A stretch of 52,700 nt of DNA from Chroococcus sp. CMT-3BRIN-NPC107 (lineage in GTDB: Bacteria; Cyanobacteriota; Cyanobacteriia; Cyanobacteriales; Chroococcidiopsidaceae). This document shows, in pieces, positions 16,616 through 26,344 of the stretch. The notes beneath the pieces were generated by a model that was not told the origin of the DNA, did not search any database, and was given only the letters and a program-made list of their open reading frames with translations. Every line of letters begins with the position of its first letter. The first letter of the stretch is position 1. A program made the position numbers and the translations under genes. The stretch lies in NCBI GenBank assembly GCA_019359635.1, contig JAHHGY010000023.1, positions 1-52,700 of the forward strand, given 5' to 3'.

Positions 16616-17821
16616 TTAGCTTGCTTGATTCAAACTATTACAGTTTGGCTCGATAATTATTAGGTGATTTTTAGAATCTAGTTTGATTGCCCCTTGTTTT
16701 TGTAGCTTACCTATTAATCTAGTAATTGTAACTCTGGTAGTAGAACAAGCATCGGCAAAATCTTGATGAGTAAAACGCACGTTCAAACGAGTTCCTAATT
16801 CTACCTCTTGCCCAATTTCTTGTTTTAATAATTGTAGAAGCTGAAAAAAACGGTCTTTTACTCGGCGCTGCCCAGAAATTGCTAAAAGCGCTTCTGTTTG
16901 GCGCAATCGCTGACTGACACAATCGAGCATATTCTGAGAAAAATTAGGCTTACTGGTTATTTCTACTGGAGAAACATTTACTAATTGAACTTCCGATAAT
17001 GCGGTAGCTTGATAAGTTTGCAAGCTGGTCAAATCTGACCCAAAAATCATCTTAGAACCTACCAAACCTACTAATATTTCTTCTCCACTTTCACATACAG
17101 TAGAAAGTTTAACTACACCTTGACAAACTTGCCAAAGAGTTTGAGGTTTAATTGGGATAATTTCACCTTTTAAGTAAGTTTGTTGCAGAGGCTTAACAAA
17201 AGGTTTTGGGCTGTTTTCTTGAGTTTCTACTGGTGTTTTGGGCAACAGTCGCAACTTTTCTTCGGTGTTATGTATACATATCCGCAAACCGACTAAGTTT
17301 CCTTGCCAATCGCTAATTTTTGATACTATTAATTCGGCATTAAATGGTTGGAGGTTGCGAGGCAATAAACGCAAGTTCCATTTCACTGTATTGTCACCTT
17401 GCTGTAAATCAGTAAGCCTGACGTGAAATAATTGTCTTTTTTCTTCAGCAACAAACAAAACTAATGGTTTGCCAATCAAAAAGCGCTGGGGAACGTTGAA
17501 TACATTGGCTGCTGTACAGTTTGCTTCTTGAACTATACCTTGCTCATCGGTTACTAAATAGGCATTTGGAGCAAATTCAAAAAGTTCTTGATATCTTTGG
17601 CGTTGTACTTCTATGGCAATTTGTGCTAGACGTAATTCTTCGTTTTGCTGCTGCAATTCTTCTAAAGCCACTTGCAATTCTTCGGAAACTAAGCCAAGCT
17701 CTTTAAAAGCTGTAGGTATTAGTTCTAAGGGAATTTGCGGGCTAACTGATACTCCTTTATACAAATCTACTAAACGGATGTTTATTCCTTCTACTTGTTT
17801 TGTAAAATTGTCTAAATTCAA
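16616..17821 (-). CDS. PAS-Crp/Fnr fusion transcriptional regulator
   Basis: The 401-residue protein combines a coiled-coil (about 38-80, repeated EEL and LQQQN), a PAS domain (about 76-190; FEFAPNAYLVTDEQGIVQEAN), a short cyclic-nucleotide-binding-like beta domain (about 215-290) and a Crp-type helix-turn-helix (about 345-395; FTHQDFADACSTTRVTITRLIGKL). The beta domain lacks an obvious cAMP-binding Arg-Ser motif, so the PAS domain may be the sensor. No Fnr-like cysteine cluster is seen. No haem or flavin ligand can be assigned. The targets are unknown; it lies convergent with dprA. Confidence 0.85.
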   Translation of the reverse strand: MNLDNFTKQVEGINIRLVDLYKGVSVSPQIPLELIPTAFKELGLVSEELQVALEELQQQNEELRLAQIAIEVQRQRYQELFEFAPNAYLVTDEQGIVQEANCTAANVFNVPQRFLIGKPLVLFVAEEKRQLFHVRLTDLQQGDNTVKWNLRLLPRNLQPFNAELIVSKISDWQGNLVGLRICIHNTEEKLRLLPKTPVETQENSPKPFVKPLQQTYLKGEIIPIKPQTLWQVCQGVVKLSTVCESGEEILVGLVGSKMIFGSDLTSLQTYQATALSEVQLVNVSPVEITSKPNFSQNMLDCVSQRLRQTEALLAISGQRRVKDRFFQLLQLLKQEIGQEVELGTRLNVRFTHQDFADACSTTRVTITRLIGKLQKQGAIKLDSKNHLIIIEPNCNSLNQAS

Positions 17822-18081
17822 ATTTCACCTCTAACTATTTACACGAATTATTTTGTTAAAAAACTTAGGCTTTCATTCTACAAATACTACTTGTTCTACT
17901 CAGTAGGTAATTTTACAAATACCGTTTGAGCGAAATAAATTTTAGAAATTCTTTCACCAAATCCGAGAACGATAGCTTGCCTAACTAATAGGGGGTATTT
18001 AATTTTAATTACTAAGTAATTGTAATTTAAAAATAAGTATTAGCATACAGTTTAAACTACTTAAATATTGAAGGCTGATAT

Positions 18082-18366
18082 TTAACCCGATCGCTTTCGT
18101 TTAGGAGTTGCTAAAGTAGGTACACTAGAAGAAGCTGGCGGCAGATAAGTTTGAGCTAGAGGCTGGCTGGGTTGTATGGGACGTTGTTGCAGCCACCAAC
18201 GCAAAGCGAGCGCACTCCCTACTGTAACAATACCAAAGGAAAACAAACCAACGCGATTGCCTAATCCACCAATTGCTGCGTCAACTAAACCAATAGTGAC
18301 TAAAAAGCTAGGAATAGGTTCTTTTCGGTACATTGAACTCAAAAATTTTGGATTTATAGGGTTCAT
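18082..18366 (-). CDS. Small hypothetical membrane protein (94 aa)
   Basis: I do not recognise the family. The sequence has two hydrophobic stretches (SFLVTIGLVDAAIGGLG and FSFGIVTVGSALALRWW) and a Pro- and Ser-rich, then basic, C-terminal tail (TPKRKRSG). An internal Met at residue 12 (MYRKEPIPS, 18333) may be the true start, because the first eleven residues look less conserved in style. No clear ribosome binding site supports either. A TTTTTCTTTACTTTC-like A/T-rich stretch lies upstream. The codon use is like the neighbours. Confidence 0.6.
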   Translation of the reverse strand: MNPINPKFLSSMYRKEPIPSFLVTIGLVDAAIGGLGNRVGLFSFGIVTVGSALALRWWLQQRPIQPSQPLAQTYLPPASSSVPTLATPKRKRSG

Positions 18367-18553
18367 TAATATATTTATTCTTTTAGTGCTTTTCTTAAAA
18401 AAAGAGAAAGTAAAAGTTTTCTTTTTTTGCCAAGTTTTAGGGATAACTTTACCCCCTACCCTCGATTCTAGCTATAAAAGCCTGAAGCTGCCTTTTATTT
18501 AAAATTTAAATGGCACTGCTTAGTTTGAAGTTTTTAATCTATAACTACCCACT

Positions 18554-18742
18554 TTATTTCAAGCCTAGCCAAGCTAGTACGCCTTGATTGGTAACGTACT
18601 CTATGATTACCATAATGCTAAAGCCGATCATGGCTGCTCTGCCGTTCAATCGTTCTGCATAGTCGTTAAAGCCAAACTTGGGTTGTTGTAACTTGGGGGT
18701 AACGGTAGGTTGAGGTTGGGCGTTCATACTAAAATTTGCCAT
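18554..18742 (-). CDS. High-light-inducible protein (HLIP/Scp)
   Basis: The 62-residue protein carries the one-helix chlorophyll-binding motif YAERLNGRAAMIGFSIMVII, with the conserved ExxNGRxAMxGF core that ligates chlorophyll. The N-terminal tail is Pro/Gln-rich, and the protein ends in VLAWLGLK, typical of HLIPs. These thylakoid proteins dissipate energy and help photosystem II assembly or chlorophyll recycling. The upstream region (18743-18982) holds several TTTACA/GTTACA half-sites, described separately. Which of the HliA-D types it represents cannot be told here. Confidence 0.93.
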   Translation of the reverse strand: MANFSMNAQPQPTVTPKLQQPKFGFNDYAERLNGRAAMIGFSIMVIIEYVTNQGVLAWLGLK

Positions 18743-18771
18743 TTTAAATAGATATAGAAACTGTTATTTTA

Positions 18772-18905
18772 TTTACACTGCTTTAAGTAACTATTCCATG
18801 CGCCTAGCTTGCTTTAAGTGATAGTTACAAGTGCGATCGCCTTTGCTCAATCTCTATTAATAATCTACATAGATAACTGTAACATTTATTTATATTTACA
18901 GTTAT
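18772..18905. promoter_or_regulatory. Repeat-rich region upstream of the HLIP gene
   Basis: Two inverted repeats lie here: GTAACTAT (18787-18794) with ATAGTTAC (18821-18828), and the perfect ATAACTGTAA (18873-18882) with TTACAGTTAT (18896-18905). Half-sites TTTACA at 18772, GTTACA at 18824, TGTAAC at 18878 (GTTACA on the minus strand) and TTTACA at 18895 are related to the HLR1 hexamer bound by RpaB. The spacing does not give the classical direct repeat with a 10-base period. The second repeat could equally belong to the tRNA-His promoter region. Confidence 0.4.
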
Positions 18906-18982
18906 AGATAATTTAAATCTGACAATTAAATATAAACTACTTGATATAGCGGAAAAATATCTGTTATGATAAGTAACCGTAC

Positions 18983-19056
18983 GGCGGGCGTAGCCAAGTG
19001 GTTAAGGCAGTGGATTGTGATTCCACCATTCGGGGGTTCAAGTCCCCTCGTTCGCC
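18983..19056 (+). tRNA. tRNA-His (GTG anticodon)
   Basis: The cloverleaf folds by eye. The acceptor GCGGGCG (18984-18990) pairs with CGTTCGC (19049-19055), with G-U pairs in the middle. The anticodon stem GTGGA/TCCAC encloses the loop TTGTGAT with anticodon GTG at 19017-19019. The T-stem GGGGG/CCCCT encloses TTCAAGT. The extra G at 18983 pairs with C at 19056, the G-1:C73 pair that identifies histidine tRNA. CCA is not encoded. The long frame on the opposite strand here is a shadow. Confidence 0.97.
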
Positions 19057-19130
19057 CTAAAACAAACAGATAAGATAATGCCGCTAATCTTAGAATGATT
19101 GGCGGCATTTGCTTTAGAAAAGCACAGGTA

Positions 19131-19433
19131 TTATTTGAACGAGACAGCATCAACATCAACGGTACTAGCTGTAGTAGTATCAGTCGAATTTGTAGTTTCA
19201 GAGTAGTTTTTACGAGCTTTTACGCCTTCGATTACCATTTGGGACACTTCAGAAACTAAAAGTGTCAGTAAGAAGACATCATCTAATTGTCCAACAATGG
19301 GCAAAAAGTCAGGAGCAATATCAATAGGACTGACAAAATAAAGTGCAGTACCAATAATTACCCACCAACGGTATTTTGGATTGCGAAGTAAGTTGCGATA
19401 CCAAGTGTAAACTGATTGAATCGAAAAGTTCAT
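19131..19433 (-). CDS. YkvA family (DUF1232) membrane protein
   Basis: The 100-residue protein has the DUF1232 signature ALYFVSPIDIAPDFLPIVG followed by QLDDVFLLTLLV, in which the SPIDxxPD motif is the family hallmark. The N-terminus (WYRNLLRNPKYRWWVII) leads into a hydrophobic segment, and the C-terminal 30 residues are Thr/Ser-rich and probably disordered. The function of the family is unknown. The length is normal. The gene lies just after tRNA-His on the opposite strand. Confidence 0.87.
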   Translation of the reverse strand: MNFSIQSVYTWYRNLLRNPKYRWWVIIGTALYFVSPIDIAPDFLPIVGQLDDVFLLTLLVSEVSQMVIEGVKARKNYSETTNSTDTTTASTVDVDAVSFK

Positions 19434-19677
19434 GTATTCAACCTCCAGTTACCTATGATTGTGACAAATCCTTATAGAAAATTACGGTGTGAATAACCGT
19501 CCTTTTATAGTGCGGACGTTAGCACTGTTTGCGATTACAGAAGCATCAAAGTAACGTCAATCAAAAAATTTTAGCTGTAGTAGGTGATAATCTCTACAAT
19601 TAAAGTGCCTTAAGCAGCATTGTGGTTAATTATGCTTAAATATTGGGCTGAGGAATGGACGGAGGAGATTAAAAATT

Positions 19678-20535
19678 GTGGATATAGTACAGATTTTTCG
19701 TGATGGCGGCCCAGCGATGTGGCCCTTACTTGCTTTATCGATTTTATCGTTGAGCGTAATTATCGAACGCTTGTGGTTTTGGGTGAGAATTCTTACTCAA
19801 GAAAGTGAAATTGTCAATCGAATTTTGAATACAGCTAGTGCCAATTGGGTATCGGCAACCGAACTTGCTAAACGCGCCACCAACCAACCTATTGGGCGAT
19901 TTCTGTACGCGCCCCTGCGCCTGATTAAGCCCGATCCTGAGCTTTTTCGATTGGCATTAGAGGCAAGCGCCGAAGATGAATTGTCATCTATGCGCCAAGG
20001 GGAAAAAGTGCTAGAAGCAGTAATTGCTTTAGCGCCCCTATTGGGCTTGCTAGGAACGGTATTAGGATTGATTCAGTCTTTGAGTAATATTCGCTTGGGA
20101 GACTTGGGAACGGCGGCGGCGGCAGGTGTAACTACAGGAATCGGACAATCATTAATTAGTACCGCCGCCGGGCTAATTGTCGCTATTAGTAGTTTAGTTT
20201 TTTATCGCTTGTTTCAAGGATTTGTTGTAAACCAAGTAAAAGTTTTTCGTCGGGCAGGAAGCGATTTAGAGTTGCTTTATCGGCAATACTGGCAAAATAT
20301 CCCTGAAAGCCGAGTAACTTCCTCCCCAAGCCAAAATATCGAACTAGCTAGTGCGGGAGAAAATATAACTCCTGACCAATATACTCAGTTGCAACAGCAA
20401 ACAACTTTTCAGCCTCATACTAGCGATGGAGAAGAAATAGATAGCAATTTGACAGATAACGCAAATCCAAATCTTGCTCCAACAGAAATAGGTCATCCCT
20501 TTGCTACTGACGAAGAAACACCACCAAATCGCTAA
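19678..20535 (+). CDS. exbB: ExbB/TolQ/MotA-type proton channel protein
   Basis: The 285-residue protein has three membrane helices (near 14-34, 110-132 and 150-176). Its conserved region is [19 protein letters not shown] followed by [21 protein letters not shown], the signature of the ExbB/TolQ family. With ExbD it forms the proton-driven motor that energises TonB-dependent outer-membrane uptake or cell-envelope work. The start is GTG, supported by a strong GGAGGAG ribosome binding site ten bases upstream. The C-terminal 65 residues are Gln/Thr-rich. No tonB gene is adjacent, so the energised receptor is unknown. Confidence 0.88.
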   Translation: MDIVQIFRDGGPAMWPLLALSILSLSVIIERLWFWVRILTQESEIVNRILNTASANWVSATELAKRATNQPIGRFLYAPLRLIKPDPELFRLALEASAEDELSSMRQGEKVLEAVIALAPLLGLLGTVLGLIQSLSNIRLGDLGTAAAAGVTTGIGQSLISTAAGLIVAISSLVFYRLFQGFVVNQVKVFRRAGSDLELLYRQYWQNIPESRVTSSPSQNIELASAGENITPDQYTQLQQQTTFQPHTSDGEEIDSNLTDNANPNLAPTEIGHPFATDEETPPNR

Positions 20536-20576
20536 GATAGTTCGTAATTTTGAGATATTGCTTTTAAATAAATATC

Positions 20577-21179
20577 ATGAAAATCAATTTGCACTCCCCT
20601 ATTGAAGAAGTCCAAATTCAAATTATTCCGTTGATTGACGTAATTTTTTGTATTTTGACGTTCTTTTTATTAGCAGCTTTACAATTTACTAGGCAGCAGG
20701 CAATTAATGTCGATTTGCCCAAAGCCAGCACCAGCACTACACCCCAGTCTCAACAAAGATTGATCGTAACCATAGATCCGGTGGGGCAAATTTATGTAGA
20801 ACAGCAAGCAATTAATTTAGACCAATTACCAGGAACTTTACAGGCTTATTTTCAGGCTAATCCCAACGCTTTGATGGTATTAAATGCCTCAAGAACATCT
20901 AGCTATGACGATGTGGTGCAAGTATTAGATACAATGCGTCAAGTAGGAGGCGATCGCGTTGCTTTGGCGACTCTACCCCCAGCTTCGACTCAAACCCCTG
21001 GTACGGTTGCGCCTAATTCTACTATTCCCGTTAATCCTGTACCAACTACTAGCCCTTTGCCAGGAAATGCTCCCTTGCCTGTACCGCCCTCTAGTCCTCA
21101 GGTAGTTAATCCCAGCCCCACTATTCCAGTTTTTCCTAGCGCTCCTTCTAGCCCGCAGCCAAGTCCAAGCTCACCCTAA
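20577..21179 (+). CDS. exbD: ExbD/TolR-type motor protein with Pro-rich tail
   Basis: The 200-residue protein has one N-terminal membrane helix, IIPLIDVIFCILTFFLLAAL, containing the essential Asp of ExbD/TolR. A periplasmic domain follows (QRLIVTIDPVGQIYVEQQAI, then DVVQVLDTMRQVGGDRVALAT). The last 60 residues are very rich in Pro, Ser and Thr, as in many cyanobacterial ExbD proteins, and could reach into the periplasm. It follows exbB after 41 bases. Assignment as ExbD rather than TolR rests on the absence of other tol genes. Confidence 0.87.
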   Translation: MKINLHSPIEEVQIQIIPLIDVIFCILTFFLLAALQFTRQQAINVDLPKASTSTTPQSQQRLIVTIDPVGQIYVEQQAINLDQLPGTLQAYFQANPNALMVLNASRTSSYDDVVQVLDTMRQVGGDRVALATLPPASTQTPGTVAPNSTIPVNPVPTTSPLPGNAPLPVPPSSPQVVNPSPTIPVFPSAPSSPQPSPSSP

Positions 21180-21275
21180 AGACAAGCTCAAATTCTGCCA
21201 ATGTACAGATGAATAGTTGCATCCCAAATTAGTCTACTGGTATTAGAAATCAGTCCAAAACTAGGAGAATAGAAT

Positions 21276-21644
21276 ATGCACTTCGATCTTATTGGTTTAT
21301 TGATTGCCTGGTTAGTTAGTGCTTCGAGCTTGCTGATTGTGACTAAATTGCCTGTAGGTGTAGAAATTGATAGCCCAGCTAAAGCTTATATCTCTGCCGC
21401 AGTTTTGGGAGTTGTTGCCGCCGTTGTCAATCCAATTTTAAAGGCATTCTTTTTTATTCCCAATCTGTTGACTTTTGGCTTAATTTCTGGAGTGGTGACT
21501 TTTATTGTTTCTGCGGTAGCTTTGGCAATTACTGCCGGAGCAGTAAGCGGTTTCCGCTTGCGTCAGGGTATTTGGAGCGCTTTAATTGGTGCTTTGGCGC
21601 TGTCTGTTGTCACTAATTTAATTTATGGTTTTGTAGGTGTTTAA
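21276..21644 (+). CDS. Phage holin family IV-like membrane protein
   Basis: This 122-residue protein has four hydrophobic segments (starting near residues 5, 38, 64 and 98), with the family-like sequences SPAKAYISAAVLGVVAAVVN and FFFIPNLLTFGLISGVVTFI. It fits the widespread family named mycobacterial-type four-helix phage holin, which is mostly chromosomal and not a sign of a prophage. An AGGAGA ribosome binding site sits before the ATG. The role is unknown. It lies downstream of exbD and is convergent with lysC, with a G/C palindrome between them. Confidence 0.8.
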   Translation: MHFDLIGLLIAWLVSASSLLIVTKLPVGVEIDSPAKAYISAAVLGVVAAVVNPILKAFFFIPNLLTFGLISGVVTFIVSAVALAITAGAVSGFRLRQGIWSALIGALALSVVTNLIYGFVGV

Positions 21645-21670
21645 GGCTGATAACCTCTTTTCCAACTATT

Positions 21671-21690
21671 CCCCCCTTTTTTAAGGGGGG
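21671..21690. repeat. CCCCCC/GGGGGG palindrome between convergent genes
   Basis: CCCCCCTT (21671-21678) can pair with AAGGGGGG (21683-21690) around a TTTT loop. It lies between the convergent holin-like gene and lysC. No T-run follows on the plus strand and no good one on the minus strand, so it is an atypical terminator. It may be a short palindromic element of the kind common in cyanobacterial genomes. Confidence 0.5.
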
Positions 21691-21750
21691 AATATAATAT
21701 CTGCTCTTTTTAATCAAAATCTGAAATAGAGACTTTTAACAGAACAATTT

Positions 21751-23556
21751 TTAAGCTGGCACTAAATAGCGATCGCTACCTTCAAGCCCAAAAGCTGCAT
21801 GAATGGCTTGTAAGGCTCTAATGCCGTCTTCTTGGGGAACAACACAACTAATTTTTATTTCAGAAGTCGCAATCATTTGAATATTGATTTGCTGCTGGGC
21901 GAGAGACTGAAACATTTTAGCGGCAATCCCTGGCTGTCCGAGCATTCCCGCACCCACAATACTTACTTTGGCGATCGCGCTATCGATGACTATTTCACCC
22001 CAACTAAATTCTACTGCCGCTTTTTCTAAGGTTTTTTTAGCAAATTCTGCGTCTAGCTGCGCTACCGTACAAGCAATATCTCGCTTGGGTACGCCGTCAA
22101 CGATCCGACAGCGTTGAGATTGAATAATTGTATCGACGCTAATATTATTTTCTGCTAGTAAACCAAACAATCGGGCTGCCGTTCCTGGGCGATCGGGTAC
22201 TTGACGAATAGCAAGCCTTGCTTGATTTTGGTCTAAAGCGACCCCCCGCACTGGTGGAAGGTCAGTATTAACAATTTTATTGCTGATATCTTGTTTAGTG
22301 ACTTCAAAAGCTACGCAAAGGGCATTTATGGCGCGATCGCCATCTTTGGCATCAATTACGCAACTAACTTTTACTTCTGACGTAGAAATCATTTGAATAT
22401 TTATCTTTGCCGCCGATAAAGTAGCAAACATTTTCGCCGCAACTCCCGGACGACCAATCATTCCCGCGCCAGCAATACTAACTTTAGCGATTTGTTGCTG
22501 GATCATAACTTCGGCTTCTTGCAGCGCCGCATCGTCATGAAAACGTAATGCAGGAGCGATCGCGCTTGCTACAGCCTCCGCCCGTTTCAGCATGGGAGTT
22601 GTTACCGTAAAAGCAATATCGTTACTATTGCCTTCGTGGATAGATTGAATAATTAAATCTACATCCAAGTTTTGTTTAGCAATTTCGCCAAATAGTCGCG
22701 CTGCAACTCCTGGGCGATCGGGTACGCGAAGTATTGCGACCCGTGCTTGGTCGGTGTCTAATTCTACCCCATCTACGGGACGCGCAATTTCTAAGTCTAC
22801 AAGGCTTCTTTCGCTAGGTTTGGGAGAAATTACCCGCGTTCCAGGTTCGTTACTCCAGCTAGAACGAACTACAAGCTCTACCCCATAATTTCGGGCAATT
22901 TCTACAGCGCGAGGATGCAATACTTTTGCACCCAAACTAGCTAGTTCTAGCATTTCATCGCAGGTGATTTCTGCCATCAACTGCGCTTGGGGAACCAAAC
23001 GCGGATCTGTAGTCAAAATTCCCGGTACATCGGTATAAATTTCGCAATAATCAGCCTTTAAAGCGGCGGCTAAGGCTACGGCGGAGGTGTCGCTGCCGCC
23101 GCGTCCTAAGGTTGTAATCTCTAAGTCTGAGGTGTTGCTAATGCCTTGAAAGCCTGCAACTACGACAACTTTACCCTCTTTGAGTTGGCGGTTAATTCTT
23201 TCGGGCTTAATCTGTAAAATTCGGGCGCGGCTATGTTCGGCTTCAGTGATAATGCGTACTTGTGCGCCAGTTAGGGAAATTGCTGGCTGTCCTAATTCTT
23301 GTAATGCCATTGACAGCAAGGCAATTGTTACCTGTTCTCCGGTGGAAAGCAACATATCCATTTCCCTACGGCTAGGACTTGTAGAAATTTCTTGAGCTAA
23401 TTTTACCAATCCATCAGTGGTTTTTCCCATTGCTGAAACTACCACAACTAAAGAGTTTCCGGCATTGCAAAGTGCGATCGCCCGTTTGGCAACTGCCATA
23501 ATGCGTTCTACTGAACCAACCGATGTTCCACCGTACTTTTGAACTACTAGCGCCAT
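21751..23556 (-). CDS. lysC: Aspartate kinase with four ACT domains
   Basis: Aspartate kinase phosphorylates L-aspartate, the first step to lysine, threonine, methionine and isoleucine. The 601-residue protein starts with [19 protein letters not shown], the KYGGTSV kinase motif, followed by [18 protein letters not shown] and [13 protein letters not shown]. Two near-duplicate pairs of ACT domains follow, starting near residues 270, 355, 440 and 525: each pair has QARxAIxxVPDRPG then IAKVSIxGAGMxGxPG. This four-ACT arrangement is known in cyanobacteria, whereas most bacteria have two. Feedback control by lysine and threonine is expected. It is a single gene with no lysine riboswitch visible upstream. 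Confidence 0.95.
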   Translation of the reverse strand: MALVVQKYGGTSVGSVERIMAVAKRAIALCNAGNSLVVVVSAMGKTTDGLVKLAQEISTSPSRREMDMLLSTGEQVTIALLSMALQELGQPAISLTGAQVRIITEAEHSRARILQIKPERINRQLKEGKVVVVAGFQGISNTSDLEITTLGRGGSDTSAVALAAALKADYCEIYTDVPGILTTDPRLVPQAQLMAEITCDEMLELASLGAKVLHPRAVEIARNYGVELVVRSSWSNEPGTRVISPKPSERSLVDLEIARPVDGVELDTDQARVAILRVPDRPGVAARLFGEIAKQNLDVDLIIQSIHEGNSNDIAFTVTTPMLKRAEAVASAIAPALRFHDDAALQEAEVMIQQQIAKVSIAGAGMIGRPGVAAKMFATLSAAKINIQMISTSEVKVSCVIDAKDGDRAINALCVAFEVTKQDISNKIVNTDLPPVRGVALDQNQARLAIRQVPDRPGTAARLFGLLAENNISVDTIIQSQRCRIVDGVPKRDIACTVAQLDAEFAKKTLEKAAVEFSWGEIVIDSAIAKVSIVGAGMLGQPGIAAKMFQSLAQQQINIQMIATSEIKISCVVPQEDGIRALQAIHAAFGLEGSDRYLVPA

Positions 23557-23665
23557 AACCTTTACTCAAATCTGCTCAAATCCGCTCTTGATTACAAAGT
23601 TAGAGGGATGAAGATGTTTATTTAATCACTATAAGTTTAATAAAAAAGTAAGCAGCTACAAAGAT

Positions 23666-25165
23666 TTATTTCTCGGCTTTGCGCGTATAACGATGTTTAA
23701 CGCCAAGGGGGAAATATTCTGGATCTGCTGTTAGTTTTAAGGTAACTTGCGGCATCTGGTAGGGTTGGGGAACGTAGTTAGCAAACTCGCTATTAAGACG
23801 TAGTAGTTGAGATTTAATTGAAAGGGCGATCGCATTTTCTTTTTCTAAACTACCTTCAATTCCCGGCGCTAACTCCACAACTATTGATAAATATCGGTTT
23901 TTGTCCGCATCTTCCAGCGATTGCAAAACAAACTTTCCTGTTACCCATTCTTTAATTTTTCCTTGTTCTAATCCTACGGTGACGTTTTCCGGGTAGATAT
24001 TTGCGCCAAAGTAAGAGACTGTAAAGTTAGAACGCCCAAAGACATAAACAAATGGTAGTTGATGGTACTCTTTACCCTCTAATTGAGGATTAAAGCCCCA
24101 TTTTGATAAAAATTCTAGCATCGCTTCATAAGTAATAATTCCGCCTGTATCTGCAATGTGATACCGCAGCAAAGGAATACCATTATCCCCAGAAAAAAAC
24201 AGCGTTCCGTCTATAGTTTCAAAAAAGCGATGGAGCGGATCGTATTGTACCAATGTCGGTAAACGGGATTCGCCAAATAGTTCCTTAGCTGCATCAGGAT
24301 GACTTGCCAAAAAGCGCCGAATACAAATACTTATTGGCGTTTCATTGCCAAGCACCCCCGCATCCGCCGTACCGTAAAGGGATGCGGAATCGTAACAAAT
24401 ATTTTTTCCGCCAACTCTTTCTCCTACTAAAGCGCGCCATTCTTCGCTAAAAACTTCTCCAGCCATGAGAAGTTTAATTGCATACTTTTGCCATTCCATC
24501 CCTTGACGAATGCCATTATCGATCGCATCTTTCAAAAATGGCGGATAGCCAAGCAACACAACTTGCTCGTACATACCGCCTAGTTCTTTAACTACTCGAA
24601 ATATCTCTGTTTGATTGTTTCCAGGGGTGACAACAGTTATGGGATAGCCTTTACTCGCCAGATAGCGACAGCAATTTGTCGTATAAATTCCTCCCACCCA
24701 AGTGCCTAAAGTAAAACAAATTACCGCTAAAGTAGTTTTATTGTCTGCCTCAAAACTATCCTTAAATATCTGCTCAAAACGGGTGGCAACTTGCAATTCA
24801 TCCGCAATAAAGCGCGACCAAAAGGTAGGTTTACCCGTAGAACCCGATGAAACTGCGATCGCATCGCACATTGATAATTGTCCGTAACGGCACAAATCGG
24901 TTAAAGAATGTTGCTGTAAATAATTTTCTTTATTTATCAAGGGTAGCTTTTGAAAATCTGCGTAAGTTTGAATAGAAGCAGGATTAATATTATTTGCTGC
25001 TAAAAAAGCTTTGTAAGCGGGAACTGTCGCCGCTACCTCTTGAAATAACTCTAAAACCTTTGCTTGAGGCGATGCGTGCAAATGCTGCTCTAGCTTCGTC
25101 TCTAGAGAGATAGTTAAAAAGTCTTGAAACGCTTTGAGCGATTTTTGGCGCTGTTCTAGTTTCAT
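23666..25165 (-). CDS. PaaK-like adenylate-forming enzyme (phenylacetate-CoA ligase family)
   Basis: The 499-residue protein shows the adenylate-forming P-loop equivalent AVSSGSTGKPTFWSRF (normally SSGTTG), DSASLYGTADAGVLG, and RYHIADTGGI, all consistent with the PaaK/CapK branch of the ANL superfamily. The C-terminal region is less clearly PaaK-like and ends KHRYTRKAEK, with the likely catalytic Lys near the end. The substrate is unknown; no phenylacetate degradation genes are nearby. It lies upstream of lysC on the same strand, 109 bases apart, without evidence of a joint pathway. Confidence 0.82.
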   Translation of the reverse strand: MKLEQRQKSLKAFQDFLTISLETKLEQHLHASPQAKVLELFQEVAATVPAYKAFLAANNINPASIQTYADFQKLPLINKENYLQQHSLTDLCRYGQLSMCDAIAVSSGSTGKPTFWSRFIADELQVATRFEQIFKDSFEADNKTTLAVICFTLGTWVGGIYTTNCCRYLASKGYPITVVTPGNNQTEIFRVVKELGGMYEQVVLLGYPPFLKDAIDNGIRQGMEWQKYAIKLLMAGEVFSEEWRALVGERVGGKNICYDSASLYGTADAGVLGNETPISICIRRFLASHPDAAKELFGESRLPTLVQYDPLHRFFETIDGTLFFSGDNGIPLLRYHIADTGGIITYEAMLEFLSKWGFNPQLEGKEYHQLPFVYVFGRSNFTVSYFGANIYPENVTVGLEQGKIKEWVTGKFVLQSLEDADKNRYLSIVVELAPGIEGSLEKENAIALSIKSQLLRLNSEFANYVPQPYQMPQVTLKLTADPEYFPLGVKHRYTRKAEK

Positions 25166-25216
25166 GATGCGATCGCTTATTCTGGCACTTTAGGGGATTT
25201 TATAGCTTTTTTCCAT

Positions 25217-25245
25217 AAAAAAGGACAGGCTTTACAACCTGTCCT
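25217..25245 (-). terminator. Intrinsic terminator after petA
   Basis: On the minus strand AGGACAGG and CCTGTCCT form a perfect 8-base stem around an 8-base loop (plus-strand positions 25222-25229 and 25238-25245), followed at once by a run of T (plus-strand AAAAAA at 25217-25222). It begins 24 bases after the petA stop codon and ends the petC-petA transcript. Confidence 0.88.
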
Positions 25246-25268
25246 CTAAAAAGAATGATAGCTAGGAG

Positions 25269-26255
25269 TTAAAAATTCATCTCCGCAGCTTGGACTTTCT
25301 CTACTTGCTTCTTCTTCAATACCAACATGACTTGAGATAGCATGATGCCAGCTACGAAAACTAACAACCATCCCATCCGCGTTGCGCTTTGTAGCACTAT
25401 TTCGCCGTCGTCTTGACCAAAGCCACCCACATTTGGGTTATTAGTCAAAGCATCACCTATAGCTACAGTTTGACCTTGAGCTACTAGCAATTCTGGGCCG
25501 GCAGGAATTGCCTCTACAGTATCGCCATTATCGCCAGAAATTGTAACTTGATAGCCACCTTCTTCAACCGGGCTAATTTTGCTAATAGTTCCCGCAGCCG
25601 AAGCATTGTAAACGGTATTATTGCTCTTTTCACCTGTAGGATAAACCTGTCCGCGTCCGCGATTTGCACCTAAGTGAACGGCATATTTACCAAAGTGAAT
25701 GCTTTTGTCGGTAGCTGGGTTAGGAGAAAGTACGGGGAAAACAATTTCTTGATACTGTTCGCCAGGTAGTGGCCCAACTAAAACAATATTTTCTTGAGTT
25801 TCACTGTAGGGTTGGAAATAAAGATCCCCTACTTTTTCCTTCATTTCCTCTGGGATTCTGTCGGCGGGAGCAATTTTGAAACCTTCCGGTAACATTAATA
25901 CAGCCCCAACTTGCAAGCCTCCTTTTGTGCCATCGCTAACTACCTGCTGGACGCTGGTATTGTAAGGAATTTTGACCACCGCTTCAAATACTGTATCGGG
26001 TAGCACCGATTGAGGAATTTCTACTTCTGATGGTTTTGCTGCTAAGTGGCAATTGGCGCAAACAATACGTCCTGTAGGTTCGCGGGGACTTTCAGGATAA
26101 GTTTGTTGCGCCCAAAATGGATAAGCGGCGGCCGATTGAGGAACTGCTACGTCGCTAACTAAAAAGAAAGTAACCGTTACCAAGGCTAGAATCGCCGTTT
26201 TAAAGATTGCCTCTAATTTCAGAAGCGATTTTGCTGCAAATAATGCTTTTTTCAT
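25269..26255 (-). CDS. petA: Cytochrome f
   Basis: The 328-residue precursor is the haem c subunit of the cytochrome b6f complex, which passes electrons from the Rieske protein to plastocyanin or cytochrome c6. A signal sequence (to AAA near residue 43) precedes the mature start [11 protein letters not shown], in which the N-terminal Tyr is itself an axial haem ligand. The haem site is VCANCH. A C-terminal membrane helix lies in [20 protein letters not shown] start at MKKALF (26255). An upstream in-frame extension to 26357 would overlap petC and does not resemble cytochrome f. Confidence 0.97.
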   Translation of the reverse strand: MKKALFAAKSLLKLEAIFKTAILALVTVTFFLVSDVAVPQSAAAYPFWAQQTYPESPREPTGRIVCANCHLAAKPSEVEIPQSVLPDTVFEAVVKIPYNTSVQQVVSDGTKGGLQVGAVLMLPEGFKIAPADRIPEEMKEKVGDLYFQPYSETQENIVLVGPLPGEQYQEIVFPVLSPNPATDKSIHFGKYAVHLGANRGRGQVYPTGEKSNNTVYNASAAGTISKISPVEEGGYQVTISGDNGDTVEAIPAGPELLVAQGQTVAIGDALTNNPNVGGFGQDDGEIVLQSATRMGWLLVFVAGIMLSQVMLVLKKKQVEKVQAAEMNF

Positions 26256-26344
26256 CTGTAACAATTTCTGTGACAAGGATTCAATAAGGAAAGTATGAGT
26301 TATTATTTGCAACTCACAATGTGTAAAACATTCAAAACTTTTAA

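Noticed and set aside
18926..19159. 77-codon frame on the minus strand over the tRNA-His region
   Set aside because: The frame overlaps a convincing tRNA cloverleaf, has no recognisable domain and lacks a ribosome binding site.
21276..21644. Prophage remnant suggested by the holin-like gene
   Set aside because: The family is mostly chromosomal, and no phage structural, lysis or integrase gene lies nearby.
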